DNA from: Planctomycetota bacterium
GTDB lineage: Bacteria > Planctomycetota > UBA1135 > UBA2386
Assembly (NCBI GenBank): GCA_016794035.1
Contig: JAEUHS010000126.1
Location: forward strand, 1 to 38,005
DNA: 38,005 nt
Direction: 5' to 3'
Within the stretch, counting starts at the first letter, position 1. Each line of letters starts with the position of its first letter. The position numbers and the translations under genes were made by a program. Shown in pieces: positions 1 to 7,922 of this stretch. The notes beneath the pieces were generated by a model, which searched no databases, had not been told where the DNA came from, and saw only the letters and a list, made by a program, of their open reading frames with translations.

Positions 1-119
1 CGCCAGAACCCGGACGGATCGTCGACGGACTCGCGGTAGAGCCGCTGGTAGTGGTCGAACGAGGCGACGTGCGCGCGGCGCGAGATGTGCGGCTTGGTCG
101 GGACGATGCGGTCGCTCAC
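1..119 (-). CDS. acs: Acetyl-CoA synthetase, N-terminal fragment (cut by window edge)
   Basis: Only the first 39 codons are present; the gene runs off the left edge. From a GTG at 119 the protein reads VSDRIVPTKPH, then an AHVASFDHYQRLYRES-type stretch and a DDPSGFW motif. This matches the conserved N-terminus of AMP-forming acetyl-CoA synthetases, where a 'Y..lY..S..dP..FW' pattern precedes the adenylation domain. The family activates acetate to acetyl-CoA via acetyl-AMP in the cytoplasm. A good Shine-Dalgarno sequence (AGGGAGGAATC before GTG, around 120-130) supports this start. It lies 27 bp downstream of the aminopeptidase stop on the same strand, so co-transcription is likely. The fragment is too short to exclude another member of the same ligase subfamily, such as propionyl-CoA synthetase. 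Confidence 0.75.
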   Translation of the reverse strand, partial: MSDRIVPTKPHISRRAHVASFDHYQRLYRESVDDPSGFW

Positions 120-146
120 GATTCCTCCCTGCGGTTCAGCACCGGG

Positions 147-1643
147 TCACAACGTACGGGCCCACTGCAGCAGGGTGCGCACCGCCGTGCCGGCCGCGCC
201 GCCCTTGTAGTAGTCCTTGTGCAGGCCGCCGTAGGCCGCACCGGCGATGTCCATGTGCGCCCACGGCGTGTCGCCGACGAAGTACGACAGGAACGCGCCG
301 CCGGCGGTCGAGCCGTTGCCGTGCGCCGGGCCGTTGATGTTCGCGAGGTCGGCGAACTTGCTCTTCACCTGATCGCGGTGGCAGTCCCACAGCGGCAACT
401 GCCAGAGCGGCTCGTCGGCCGCCTTGCCGGCGGCGATCAGCGCGTCGATCACCTTCTGGTCGTTGCCCATGATGCCGGCCATCTCGTGGCCGAGCGCGGT
501 CACCACGGCGCCGGTCAGCGTCGCCAGGTCGACCATGACCGCCGGGTCGAAGAACTTCTGCGCGTAGCAGATCGCGTCGGCGAGCACCAGCCGGCCTTCG
601 GCGTCGGTGTTCAACACCTCGATCGTGTGGCCGTCCATCGCCGTGACGACGTCGCCCGGCTTCTGCGCGCTCGGACCGATCGCGTTTTCGGTCGCGGCGA
701 TCAGGCCGATCAGGTTGTGTTTCGGCTTGTGCGCACCGAGGCCACCGTGGGCCAGCGCGTGGAACAGGCCGAGCACCGCGCCGGCGCCGCACATGTCGTA
801 GCGCATCTCGTCCATCTTGGCGGCCGGCTTGATGCTGATGCCGCCGGTGTCGAACGTCAGCCCCTTGCCGACGACACAGGCGTTCTTCCTGGCGCCGGGC
901 ACGCGGTACTCGAGCACCAGGAACTTCGGCGGCTCGGCGCTGCCGCGCGCGACGCCGAGCAGGGCCTGCATGCGCAGCTTCGCCATCGCGGCACGATCGA
1001 GCACTTTGACCCGCAGCCGGCCACCGGCCAGCGAGCGCGCAGCGCTGGCCAGCCGCGTCGGCGTGCAGATGTTCGACGGCTGGTTCTCGAGGTCCCGCGC
1101 GAACACCGTCGCCTCGGCGGCGATGCGACCGGCGACGAGCCCGCGCGCGAACGCGGCGGCGGCGGCCTTGGCGAAGCCGACCGCGGCGATCCGGCACGAC
1201 TGGCCGGAGCGCGCCTTCGGCTTCTGCCGGCGCGGCGGCGCGTAGACGTAGGCGCCGAGCCGAAGACCCTCGGCGATCGCGCGGCCCGCGGCCTCGGCGT
1301 CGACGTCACCGATCGCGGCGCGAGGCACCAGCAGCGCGAAGTCGGCGACCGCGGCCTTCTCGGCAGCCGCCTGCGCCACCGCGGCGATGCGCCGCAGCGG
1401 CTCGGTGCAGATCTTCGCGCGCGGACCGCAACCGACGAAGCCGAGCCGCTTGCAGGCCGACCTGGGCGGCTGGTGGAACAGGCTGACCTTGCGCGCGCCG
1501 GTCAGCAGGTCGCCGGTCGCCTTGGCGGCGGCGATCGCCGCGCGCAGCGTCGGGCCGCCGTCGGGAACCCCGCCGTCGGCGGCCAGTACGAACACGAGCG
1601 GGCCGCGACTGGCTGCCGCGAGAGGGACGGAACGGATCTTCAT
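147..1643 (-). CDS. pepA: Leucyl aminopeptidase (M17 family)
   Basis: Cytosolic dizinc aminopeptidase that removes N-terminal residues from peptides. The 498-residue protein has the two-domain M17 layout. The N-terminal half is divergent. The catalytic half carries VVGKGLTFDTGG (K260, D265), YDMCGAG (D283) and the M17 signature NTDAEGRL at 345-352 (D347, E349). These match the metal and catalytic ligands of E. coli PepA (K270, D275, D293, D352, E354). The ATG at 1643 (MKIRSVPLA) is preferred over an in-frame start 39 bp upstream, because the extra 13 residues look like read-through of the gap. No Shine-Dalgarno sequence is visible; a TACAAC hexamer ends 9 nt before the ATG and could be a promoter -10 of a near-leaderless mRNA. 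It follows the MoaD-MoaE gene by 58 bp. Confidence 0.95.
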   Translation of the reverse strand: MKIRSVPLAAASRGPLVFVLAADGGVPDGGPTLRAAIAAAKATGDLLTGARKVSLFHQPPRSACKRLGFVGCGPRAKICTEPLRRIAAVAQAAAEKAAVADFALLVPRAAIGDVDAEAAGRAIAEGLRLGAYVYAPPRRQKPKARSGQSCRIAAVGFAKAAAAAFARGLVAGRIAAEATVFARDLENQPSNICTPTRLASAARSLAGGRLRVKVLDRAAMAKLRMQALLGVARGSAEPPKFLVLEYRVPGARKNACVVGKGLTFDTGGISIKPAAKMDEMRYDMCGAGAVLGLFHALAHGGLGAHKPKHNLIGLIAATENAIGPSAQKPGDVVTAMDGHTIEVLNTDAEGRLVLADAICYAQKFFDPAVMVDLATLTGAVVTALGHEMAGIMGNDQKVIDALIAAGKAADEPLWQLPLWDCHRDQVKSKFADLANINGPAHGNGSTAGGAFLSYFVGDTPWAHMDIAGAAYGGLHKDYYKGGAAGTAVRTLLQWARTL

Positions 1644-1701
1644 GCGCGCACCGTTGTAGCCAGCGGGCCGGCGGCACACCACGGTTCGGGTCCGCCCTGG
1701 G

Positions 1702-2409
1702 TCACCCGGTGCCCGGTCCCCCGCCGGCGCTGCGCGGCAGGTCGCCGATCCAGCGCACGCCGTCGCCGTCGCGCAGCTGTTCGCGCTTCCAGATCGGCAC
1801 CTCGTTCTTGAGCCGGTCGATCAGGAACCGGCAGGCGTCGAACGCCGGCCCGCGGTGCGGCGACGCCACCACGACCGCGACCGAGGTCTCGCCGATCGGC
1901 ACGTCTCCGAGTCGGTGCACGACGCGCGCGCGCGTGATCGGGTAGCGCTTGATCGCCTCCTCGAACAGCGCGCACATCACCTTCTGCGCCATTTCCGGAT
2001 AGGCCTCGTACCGCAGCTGCTGCACGGCGGCGCCGTCGTTGTGATCGCGCGTCGTGCCGAGGAACGTGATCACCGCGCCGTCGGCGTCGGTGCGGCACTC
2101 GGCCTCGAGCGCGCGCGGATCGATCGGCTCGCGCACCAGGTCGAAGCGATACAGGTCCCGCGCGCCGGAGCCGCCGCTGATCGGCGGGATGAAGGCCACC
2201 TCGTCGCCGTCGCGCAGCACGCTGTCGGCGCGCGCGTAGTCGCGGTTCTGGGCGAAGACAACCGGGATGCGCGACAATCCCGGGGTCTGCCCGGCCAACT
2301 TCTGGCGCAGGCCTTCGAGGGTCGTACCGGCGACGACCTCGACCACCAACGAGTCGGTGCCAAGGGCCTCACGCACCGCCGCAAAGCAGCGCAGCGTCAC
2401 GCGAACCAT
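1702..2409 (-). CDS. MoaD-MoaE fusion, molybdopterin synthase
   Basis: Both subunits of molybdopterin synthase in one 235-residue chain; the enzyme converts cyclic pyranopterin monophosphate to molybdopterin. Residues 1-80 are a ubiquitin-fold MoaD (MVRVTLRCFAAVREALG to DGDEVAFIPPISGG) ending in Gly79-Gly80. Residues 85-215 are MoaE, with GAVITFLGTTRDHN, RYEAYPEMA, HRLGDVPIGE, VASPHRGPAFDAC and LKNEVPIWKRE; K201 and K208 match the catalytic lysines of E. coli MoaE (K119, K126). Such fusions are known as MoaX in mycobacteria, where the chain is cut after the di-glycine. The ATG at 2409 is preferred because AGGA lies just upstream; an in-frame ATG at 2421 is the alternative. No other moa gene is in the window. 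Confidence 0.9.
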   Translation of the reverse strand: MVRVTLRCFAAVREALGTDSLVVEVVAGTTLEGLRQKLAGQTPGLSRIPVVFAQNRDYARADSVLRDGDEVAFIPPISGGSGARDLYRFDLVREPIDPRALEAECRTDADGAVITFLGTTRDHNDGAAVQQLRYEAYPEMAQKVMCALFEEAIKRYPITRARVVHRLGDVPIGETSVAVVVASPHRGPAFDACRFLIDRLKNEVPIWKREQLRDGDGVRWIGDLPRSAGGGPGTG

Positions 2410-2532
2410 GGGTTCCTGCATGACTACATTCTGCAGACCGCGTGGGCACGACCGCCATGGTCTGGTTACATTCTCAGAGTGGGACTGTCGTCCCACGCCT
2501 GGCAGTCACCGTACGCCGTTCCTCCGATCCCC
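2410..2532. promoter_or_regulatory. Divergent intergenic region with TACATTCT repeat and hairpin
   Basis: This gap separates the MoaD-MoaE gene (minus) from the Kelch gene (plus). TACATTCT occurs twice, at 2425-2432 and 2467-2474, 42 bp apart. The second copy (TACATT) could be a -10 box for the Kelch gene with a leader of roughly 55 nt, though no matching -35 is evident. At 2479-2496 GTGGGAC and GTCCCAC form a 7-bp stem with a 4-nt loop, which would sit in that leader. All roles are inferred. Confidence 0.3.
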
Positions 2533-3912
2533 ATGCGACGCACGCTTCTCCCTCTCGCAATCGCGGCAGCTGCCGCATCGGTTTCGAGCCAGACCTGGGC
2601 CGACCGGACCAGCGCCCTGACCACCGCACCTTCGTTCCAGCGCGCCGGGGCGATGGCGTTCGACGGCACGGCGAACCGCCTGATCCTGTACGGCGGTGTC
2701 TCACCGACGCCGGCGCAGATCCTCAGCGATACCTGGGCCTTCAACGGCACCTGGACCAAGCTGAACCCGCCCGGCGGCGCGCTGCCGCGCTGGGGCCACC
2801 GACTGGTGCGCAACACCGCCCAGAACCGGTTGATCACCTTCGGCGGCCGCTCGCCGACGATCTCCGGGTTGGCGAACGACACCTACGCCTGGACCGGCAC
2901 CGCGTGGACGATGGTGCCGACGCCGACCGCGCCGTCGGCGCGCTTCCGCTACGGCCTGGCCTACGACTCGCGCCGCAACCGCGTCGTGCTGTTCGGCGGC
3001 CGCGGCTTGAGCGCCGTGCTCGGCGACACGTGGGAGTTCGACGGCGTCGCCTGGACCGAGGTCGTCACGCCGACCACCCCGCCGCCGCGCGAGGACATGG
3101 TGATGGCCTACGACCCGAGTCTCGCGCGCACGGTCCTGTTCGGCGGCTACGACGCCGACACCGACGTGCTGCGCGGCGACACCTGGGAGTGGAGCGGCGT
3201 CAACTGGCAGCAGATCGTGCCGACGACGAGCCCGACGGCGCGCTATCGCGCCGCGGGCGTGTTCGACTCGACCCGGCAGCGGCTGGTGATGTACGGCGGC
3301 TTCGACGGCACCAACATCACCCAGGAGACCTGGGAGTACCTCGGCGGCACCTGGAACCAGGTCGCCGCCGGCGGCTCCACGCTGGCGACGGAGATGTATG
3401 CCGGCTACGACAGCCAGCGGCGCAAGACGGTCACGTTCGGCGGCGTCGGTGCCGCCTTCAGCAACGAGACCTGGGAGTTCACCGGCGCCACGACCGGCGC
3501 GCTCGGCACCTTCGGCGCCGGCTGCCCGACCTCGGTCGGCATCGCGACGCCGACGACCACCGCAGTGGCGACGATCGGCCAGCTCTACACGATCGACTGG
3601 GTCAACCTGCCGGTGACGATCACCTCGGTCTTCGTCGCCTACGGGGTCTCCAACGTGCTCGCACTGGGCGTGATCCCGTTGCCGATCGACCTGGCGGTCA
3701 TCGGCTATCCCGGCTGCAACCTGCTGATCAGCCCCGACGCCACCGGCAGCGCCCCCGCCGTCGGCGGCACCGCCGCGACGTCGCTGGCGATCCCGAACGA
3801 CAACTCGCTGCTCAACGTCGCGCTCTACACGCAGCTGCTGATCCCGGACCCGTTCGCGCCGAACGCCGCCGGCGGCACCAGCGTCGGCGCGCGCAGCCTG
3901 ATCGGCAACTGA
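2533..3912 (+). CDS. Secreted Kelch-repeat protein with FGAGC-type C-terminal domain
   Basis: A 459-residue exported protein. Residues 1-22 form a signal peptide (MRRTLLPLAIAAAAASVSSQ, then TWA). From about residue 40 to 320 there are six Kelch-like blades, each with a pattern like 'yD..r.rlvlfGG......DTWeydG..W'. The last part, 327-459, starts FGAGCP and contains YPGCNLL (Cys395); I recognise this type of C-terminal domain from many secreted proteins of high-GC Planctomycetota. The fold is expected to be a beta-propeller plus a beta-rich domain of unknown role, possibly surface display or secretion. No enzymatic motif is visible. It stands alone, divergent from the Moco gene and convergent with fbp (28 bp gap). 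The ATG at 2533 is chosen because the signal peptide begins there; there is no Shine-Dalgarno sequence. Confidence 0.85.
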   Translation: MRRTLLPLAIAAAAASVSSQTWADRTSALTTAPSFQRAGAMAFDGTANRLILYGGVSPTPAQILSDTWAFNGTWTKLNPPGGALPRWGHRLVRNTAQNRLITFGGRSPTISGLANDTYAWTGTAWTMVPTPTAPSARFRYGLAYDSRRNRVVLFGGRGLSAVLGDTWEFDGVAWTEVVTPTTPPPREDMVMAYDPSLARTVLFGGYDADTDVLRGDTWEWSGVNWQQIVPTTSPTARYRAAGVFDSTRQRLVMYGGFDGTNITQETWEYLGGTWNQVAAGGSTLATEMYAGYDSQRRKTVTFGGVGAAFSNETWEFTGATTGALGTFGAGCPTSVGIATPTTTAVATIGQLYTIDWVNLPVTITSVFVAYGVSNVLALGVIPLPIDLAVIGYPGCNLLISPDATGSAPAVGGTAATSLAIPNDNSLLNVALYTQLLIPDPFAPNAAGGTSVGARSLIGN

Positions 3913-3940
3913 TCCGGTCGCCGGGCGTGAGCGGCGCGCC

Positions 3941-4924
3941 TCACGCGAGCCGGCGGCCGACTTCCTCGACGTCGCCCTTGCTGCCGATGTAGAGCGGCGT
4001 GCGCTGGTGCAGCTTGCCCGGCCGGATGTCGAGGATGCGCTGCCGGCCGTCGGTCGCCAGGCCGCCGGCCTTCTCGCAGACGAACGCCAGCGGCGCATTC
4101 TCGTAGAGCAGGCGCAGCTTGCCCTCCGGCTTCTTCACCTCGCCGGGATACATGTAGATGCCGCCCTTCAGCAGCGTGCGGTGGAAGTCGCCGACCAGCG
4201 CGCCGGCGTAGCGCGCGGCGCGCTTGCCACACTGGGTCTGCTGGGTGCGGAACGCGGCCACCATCGCCTGGGTCTTGCCGTCCCACTTGCCTTCGTTCGA
4301 TTCGTTGACCGAGTAGGAGCCGGTGCCCTCGGGGATGCGCAGGTCCGGGTGCGTCAGGAAGAACGTGCCGATCGAACGGTCCAGCGTGAAGCCGTGCACC
4401 GGCCCGCCCGCCGAATACACCATCATCGTGCACGGCCCGTAGAGCACGTAGCCGGCGGCGACCAGATTGGTGCCGGGCTGCAGGAAGTCGGCCAGCGTCG
4501 CCCTGCCGCTCGTCTGCGCGCGGCGGTGGATGCCGAAGATCGTGCCCATCTGGCCGGCGACGTCGACGTTGCCCGATCCGTCGAGCGGGTCGACCGTCAG
4601 CAGGTACTTGCCGTTCTCGCCGCCGGGCGAGAGGTGCACGTCCTCCATCTCCTCGCTGGCGATGCCGGCGACCATCGGGATGTTCTCGAACACCTGCAGG
4701 ATGACGTCGTTGCTGATCACGTCGAGCGCGCGCACGTTCTCGTCCTGCACGTTCGTCGTGCCGGTGTAGCCGAGCTTGCCGACGAAGCCGGCGCGCATGA
4801 TCTCGGCCGCCAGCATGCGCGCGGCGAGGCTGATGCGGTTGAGGACGGAGGACAGTCCGCCGCTGGCGCTGTTCTGGGCCTGGTCGCGGAAGAACTGTTC
4901 GCTGAGCGTGAGTCGGTTGGTCAT
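3941..4924 (-). CDS. fbp: Fructose-1,6-bisphosphatase class I
   Basis: Hydrolyses fructose-1,6-bisphosphate to fructose-6-phosphate in gluconeogenesis or the Calvin cycle; cytoplasmic and Mg-dependent. The 327-residue length is typical. Class I hallmarks include IASEEME, DPLDGSGN at 112-119 (canonical DPLDGSSN with the second Ser replaced by Gly), YVLYGPCTMMV, the substrate-site segment SYSVNESN, RYAGALVGDFHRTLLKGGIYMYPG and the C-terminal ENAPLAFVCEKAGG. An in-frame ATG at 4948 would add eight residues; I prefer 4924 because MTNRLTLSEQF aligns with the usual family N-terminus. Neither start has a Shine-Dalgarno sequence. It is the last gene of a three-gene minus-strand run behind the GT-C protein. 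Confidence 0.93.
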   Translation of the reverse strand: MTNRLTLSEQFFRDQAQNSASGGLSSVLNRISLAARMLAAEIMRAGFVGKLGYTGTTNVQDENVRALDVISNDVILQVFENIPMVAGIASEEMEDVHLSPGGENGKYLLTVDPLDGSGNVDVAGQMGTIFGIHRRAQTSGRATLADFLQPGTNLVAAGYVLYGPCTMMVYSAGGPVHGFTLDRSIGTFFLTHPDLRIPEGTGSYSVNESNEGKWDGKTQAMVAAFRTQQTQCGKRAARYAGALVGDFHRTLLKGGIYMYPGEVKKPEGKLRLLYENAPLAFVCEKAGGLATDGRQRILDIRPGKLHQRTPLYIGSKGDVEEVGRRLA

Positions 4925-4969
4925 CGGCGCGGAGTGGTTGCGGGCCATTGGAGCGGCCGGCCGCGCTCG

Positions 4970-6829
4970 TCACAACCTCGGCAGCACCAGCAATGGCTGT
5001 TCGGCGCCGCGCACGAACAGCCGGCCGGTGCCCAGCTGCGCTTCGGTGACGCGCAGGACCGCGGTCGTATCGGCGTCGGCGGCCAACAGGGCCTGCCGGC
5101 GGCCCGGGGCCACCTCGGCCTCCAGCACCTGTCCGGCGCGCGCCGGCCACAGCACGTAGCGTCCGTCCCGCGGCGCCGGCCCGAGGTCGCGCGGCTCGCT
5201 CGGCCGCGCCGGCGGCTCGCCGCGACCGCGCCGCCAGTAGAGCCGCATGGAGTCGCCGCCGGGCCGGCCGTTGTGGATCCCCGGCACGTCGAAGCGCGCC
5301 AGTTCGACCAGATCGACGTCCGGCCGGAAGCCCTCGCCGAACCAGTGGCCGGACGCGTGCGGCAGTCGCGGATCGAGTGCGAACTGGGCCGCATTGTCGA
5401 GCAGACAGGGCACGCCCTGCTCGTCGAGCCACCGCCCCAGCCGCCGTTCGCGCAGCGCCGTGAACGCGCGCGCATCGACGACGCCGTCGAGGTTCCAGAT
5501 GCGCCGCCGCGCCTGGGCGGCGGGGACGTCGACGTTGGCGTGGAACGTGACCAGACCCGAGTTGAAGCAACCGACTCCCAGCCCGTCCGGCAGGACATCG
5601 ACGAGGAACCGGCCCGCGATGACCATCTCCTCCTGGCCGGCGAGCGCCTCGGGGGCGATGCGCCGATGGTCCTGGATCTGCGCCACGGCGAACAGCAGCA
5701 GCAGCAGGCGCCAGCGGCCCACCGGCTGCAGGGCCGCCAGCGCGACGAATACCAGCGGCGCCGCGTAGTAGTCGCGCGGGTACCAACGCACCGCCCAGTG
5801 CAGCACCAGGATCGAGGCGGCGCCGAGCAGCATCAGCGTGCGGCCCCGGTGCAAAGCGCGCATCTCCGTCGCCGGGAACAGCGCCAGGAACAGCGCGGCC
5901 CACCCGGCCGTCGCCAGGTCGTGCACCCCGAGCGCGCTGGCGCAGCCGACGACCAGCGCGGGCACGGCCCGCAGGCCGGCCGGCCAGACGCCGCGCAGCG
6001 CCGCGAACACCGCGAAGCCGAGCCCCATCGCCGACGCCAGGGCCCAAGGCCCGCCGAGCACGACCGGCCGCGTGAACCACCACGACTGCGCCCAGAACGA
6101 CCGGCTGCCCGGGTCGGCGAGCGCGAGGTTGCTGTGCCACAGCCACGCCATCGGCAGCGCCGAATCCGGCAGCCAACTGCCACCGAGCGCCAAGTTCGTC
6201 CCGACGTGTGCGCCCAACGCCAGGCCCGGGGCGAGCAGCCAGCGCCAGTCGCGGCAGCCATAGCGCCAGACCGACACCGCCACCAAGAGGCCGAGCAGGT
6301 CGCTGCGCGCGAGCACGGCCAGCACGGCCAGCACCGTGAACCACCGCCCGCTGCCGCGGCGAGCGAGCCACAGCGCCGAGAGGCACAGGCAGGCCAGCGC
6401 CGTCTCCTGCCCGTTCTGGCTCTCGCGCACCAGCAGCGGTTGGCCGAGCCAGCACAGCCCCAGACACCAGGCCGTCACCCGATCGCGCGTGCGGCCCCAC
6501 CAGAGCGCCGCCGTGGCGACGTGCAGGGCGAAGCCCAGCCAGGGAGCCAGCACCGGCAGCGCCGCCGCACCGAAGGCGTACGCGACCGGCACCAGCAGCA
6601 GGCTCCAGAGCAACTGCACGCCGCTGGTCGAGACCCCGTCACTGACCATCGGCCCGCGACCCGCGGCGACGTTGGCGGCCCAGGTGAACTCGTAGAACGC
6701 GTCGTCGCGCAGCCGATTGGTCGCATCGGGCTGCAGTTCGAGGTGGCAGGCGAGCCCGACCGCCGCGGCGACGGCCGCGGCGGCGATGGCCGCAGCGGAC
6801 AACCAGCCACAAGTGCGCGGCAGTCTCAT
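4970..6829 (-). CDS. Polytopic membrane glycosyltransferase-like protein (GT-C fold candidate)
   Basis: A 619-residue integral membrane protein. An N-terminal hydrophobic helix (about 10-28) is followed by a short external loop with RLRDDAFYEF (Asp42-Asp43) and AANVAAGRGPMVSDG, then about ten further hydrophobic segments to roughly residue 400, then a soluble C-terminal domain of about 200 residues. A DD motif in the first loop followed by 'G.G......G.....LWSLLL' is typical of GT-C transferases that use polyprenyl-phosphate sugars. Sugar donor and acceptor cannot be read from sequence. The start ATG overlaps the hydrolase stop in an ATGA (6826-6829), so translation is probably coupled. The C-terminal domain has no motif I recognise. 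Confidence 0.7.
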   Translation of the reverse strand: MRLPRTCGWLSAAAIAAAAVAAAVGLACHLELQPDATNRLRDDAFYEFTWAANVAAGRGPMVSDGVSTSGVQLLWSLLLVPVAYAFGAAALPVLAPWLGFALHVATAALWWGRTRDRVTAWCLGLCWLGQPLLVRESQNGQETALACLCLSALWLARRGSGRWFTVLAVLAVLARSDLLGLLVAVSVWRYGCRDWRWLLAPGLALGAHVGTNLALGGSWLPDSALPMAWLWHSNLALADPGSRSFWAQSWWFTRPVVLGGPWALASAMGLGFAVFAALRGVWPAGLRAVPALVVGCASALGVHDLATAGWAALFLALFPATEMRALHRGRTLMLLGAASILVLHWAVRWYPRDYYAAPLVFVALAALQPVGRWRLLLLLFAVAQIQDHRRIAPEALAGQEEMVIAGRFLVDVLPDGLGVGCFNSGLVTFHANVDVPAAQARRRIWNLDGVVDARAFTALRERRLGRWLDEQGVPCLLDNAAQFALDPRLPHASGHWFGEGFRPDVDLVELARFDVPGIHNGRPGGDSMRLYWRRGRGEPPARPSEPRDLGPAPRDGRYVLWPARAGQVLEAEVAPGRRQALLAADADTTAVLRVTEAQLGTGRLFVRGAEQPLLVLPRL

Positions 6830-7635
6830 GACCCTCGCAGGAAGGCGCCGACGCGCGTGCCGACGGGACTGCCGATCGCCACCGACAGGTCGTTGTGACC
6901 GGCACCGGGCACGACGACGAGCTCCGCCGGCCCGCCCAGCAGCGAACAGAGCCGTTGGCCGAGGACGAGCGGCACGATGCGATCCTGGTCGCCGTGCACG
7001 ATCAGCACCGGACACCGCACCTGCGGCGCGACGGCGACGTTGTCGAACGCGTGTTGCAGCAGCAGGCCGACCGGCGCCCACCAGAAGCGGCCCGCGGCGG
7101 CTTCGACCAGACTGGTCGGCGGCGCCAGCAGCAGCGCGCGACCGGCGCGCCCGGCCGCGGCGACGTGCAGGGCGCAGAACGTCCCCATCGAACTGCCGGC
7201 GACGACGAACGGAATCCCGCGCGCGGTCGCCATCGCCTCGGCATGGGCCGCGACCACGTCGGCGACGCGCATCAGGGACTCGACACTGGGACGGCCCTCG
7301 CTGGCCCCGTAACCCGGATACTCCGCGGTCACCACCGCGACGCCGTGGGCGGCGACCTCGACGGCGCGGCGGGCGGCGCTGGTCAGGTCTTCGCCGTTGC
7401 CGACGAAGAACGCGACCACGGCGCGCGGAGCCGGCGGCAGCACGACCGCGGCCCGGAACCTGGCGCCGTCGAGACCGGGCAGACGCAGCTCCTCGACGCC
7501 CGCGACGTCGATCGCACGGGCCGGCCGACCCGCGGCGGGGAACACCAGGTGGTCCTGCAGCAGCCACACCGCCACGAGCAGCAGCCCGTAGGCGAGGCAC
7601 GATCCGACGGCGAAGACGAGCAAGCGGCGACGCAT
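6826..7635 (-). CDS. Membrane-anchored alpha/beta hydrolase
   Basis: A 269-residue serine hydrolase with an N-terminal membrane anchor (MRRRLLVFAVGSCLAYGLLL, to about residue 27). The catalytic triad can be placed: nucleophile elbow GSSMG, acid in HGDQDRIVP, and histidine in GAGHNDL. EYPGYGASEGRPS precedes the nucleophile, as in the BEM46/ABHD13-like branch of alpha/beta hydrolases, which is my best placement. The substrate is unknown. The ATG at 7635 is chosen because the signal anchor begins there; the reading frame stays open upstream but encodes low-complexity Arg/Pro sequence. It is the first gene of a run with the GT-C protein (4-bp overlap) and fbp, which suggests a role in handling an envelope lipid or glycan; that link is inference. 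Confidence 0.82.
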   Translation of the reverse strand: MRRRLLVFAVGSCLAYGLLLVAVWLLQDHLVFPAAGRPARAIDVAGVEELRLPGLDGARFRAAVVLPPAPRAVVAFFVGNGEDLTSAARRAVEVAAHGVAVVTAEYPGYGASEGRPSVESLMRVADVVAAHAEAMATARGIPFVVAGSSMGTFCALHVAAAGRAGRALLLAPPTSLVEAAAGRFWWAPVGLLLQHAFDNVAVAPQVRCPVLIVHGDQDRIVPLVLGQRLCSLLGGPAELVVVPGAGHNDLSVAIGSPVGTRVGAFLRGS

Positions 7636-7922
7636 CCTTCGGTGCCAGCGGTCGGCTGGTGGTCCCCACGGTATCCGCACGCGCGGTCGGTGCACGGCGC
7701 GAAGCGTCCGCGCGCCGAAATGACGCTTCGCACCCGGGGTGGCGGCCGGCCACCACCTTCCGGGAAGGAACTTCGCGGCGCGGCGTCTCGGTGGCTGCCA
7801 GCGGCGGCGGTCCGTGACGGGCGGCCCGCCAGCCGGCAACATCACCCATCTGCCATGCCCACCCCCCGAGCGGCCACCCCTGCGAACCCACCCGCCGTCG
7901 TGACGACGGCGGCAGAGCGGTC
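7636..7922. other. Divergent intergenic region, 287 bp, with two strong inverted repeats
   Basis: The gap separates the hydrolase (minus) from the first carboxypeptidase-regulatory-like gene (plus). It contains a 10-bp perfect inverted repeat (7699-7708 and 7722-7731, GCGAAGCGTC arms, 13-nt spacer), a GGCCGGCC octamer and a 21-bp palindrome at 7892-7912. No convincing sigma-70 -10/-35 pair was found on either strand. The frames that stay open here encode only Arg/Pro/Ala-rich sequence, so I call no gene. Confidence 0.4.
7892..7912. promoter_or_regulatory. 21-bp palindrome just before a start codon
   Basis: The arms CCGCCGTCGT and ACGACGGCGG are perfect reverse complements around a single central G. 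The palindrome ends 10 bp before the ATG at 7923. As DNA it could be a repressor site; as RNA a very stable hairpin would crowd the ribosome-binding region. Function is inferred. Confidence 0.4.

Noticed and set aside
4007..6898. Very long open frames antisense to real genes (for example 963 codons here on plus, and others near 9938-11956 minus and 14451-16514 plus)
   Set aside because: They are Arg/His/Ala/Asp-rich shadows produced by strong GC bias at third positions of the gene on the other strand, with no family motif.
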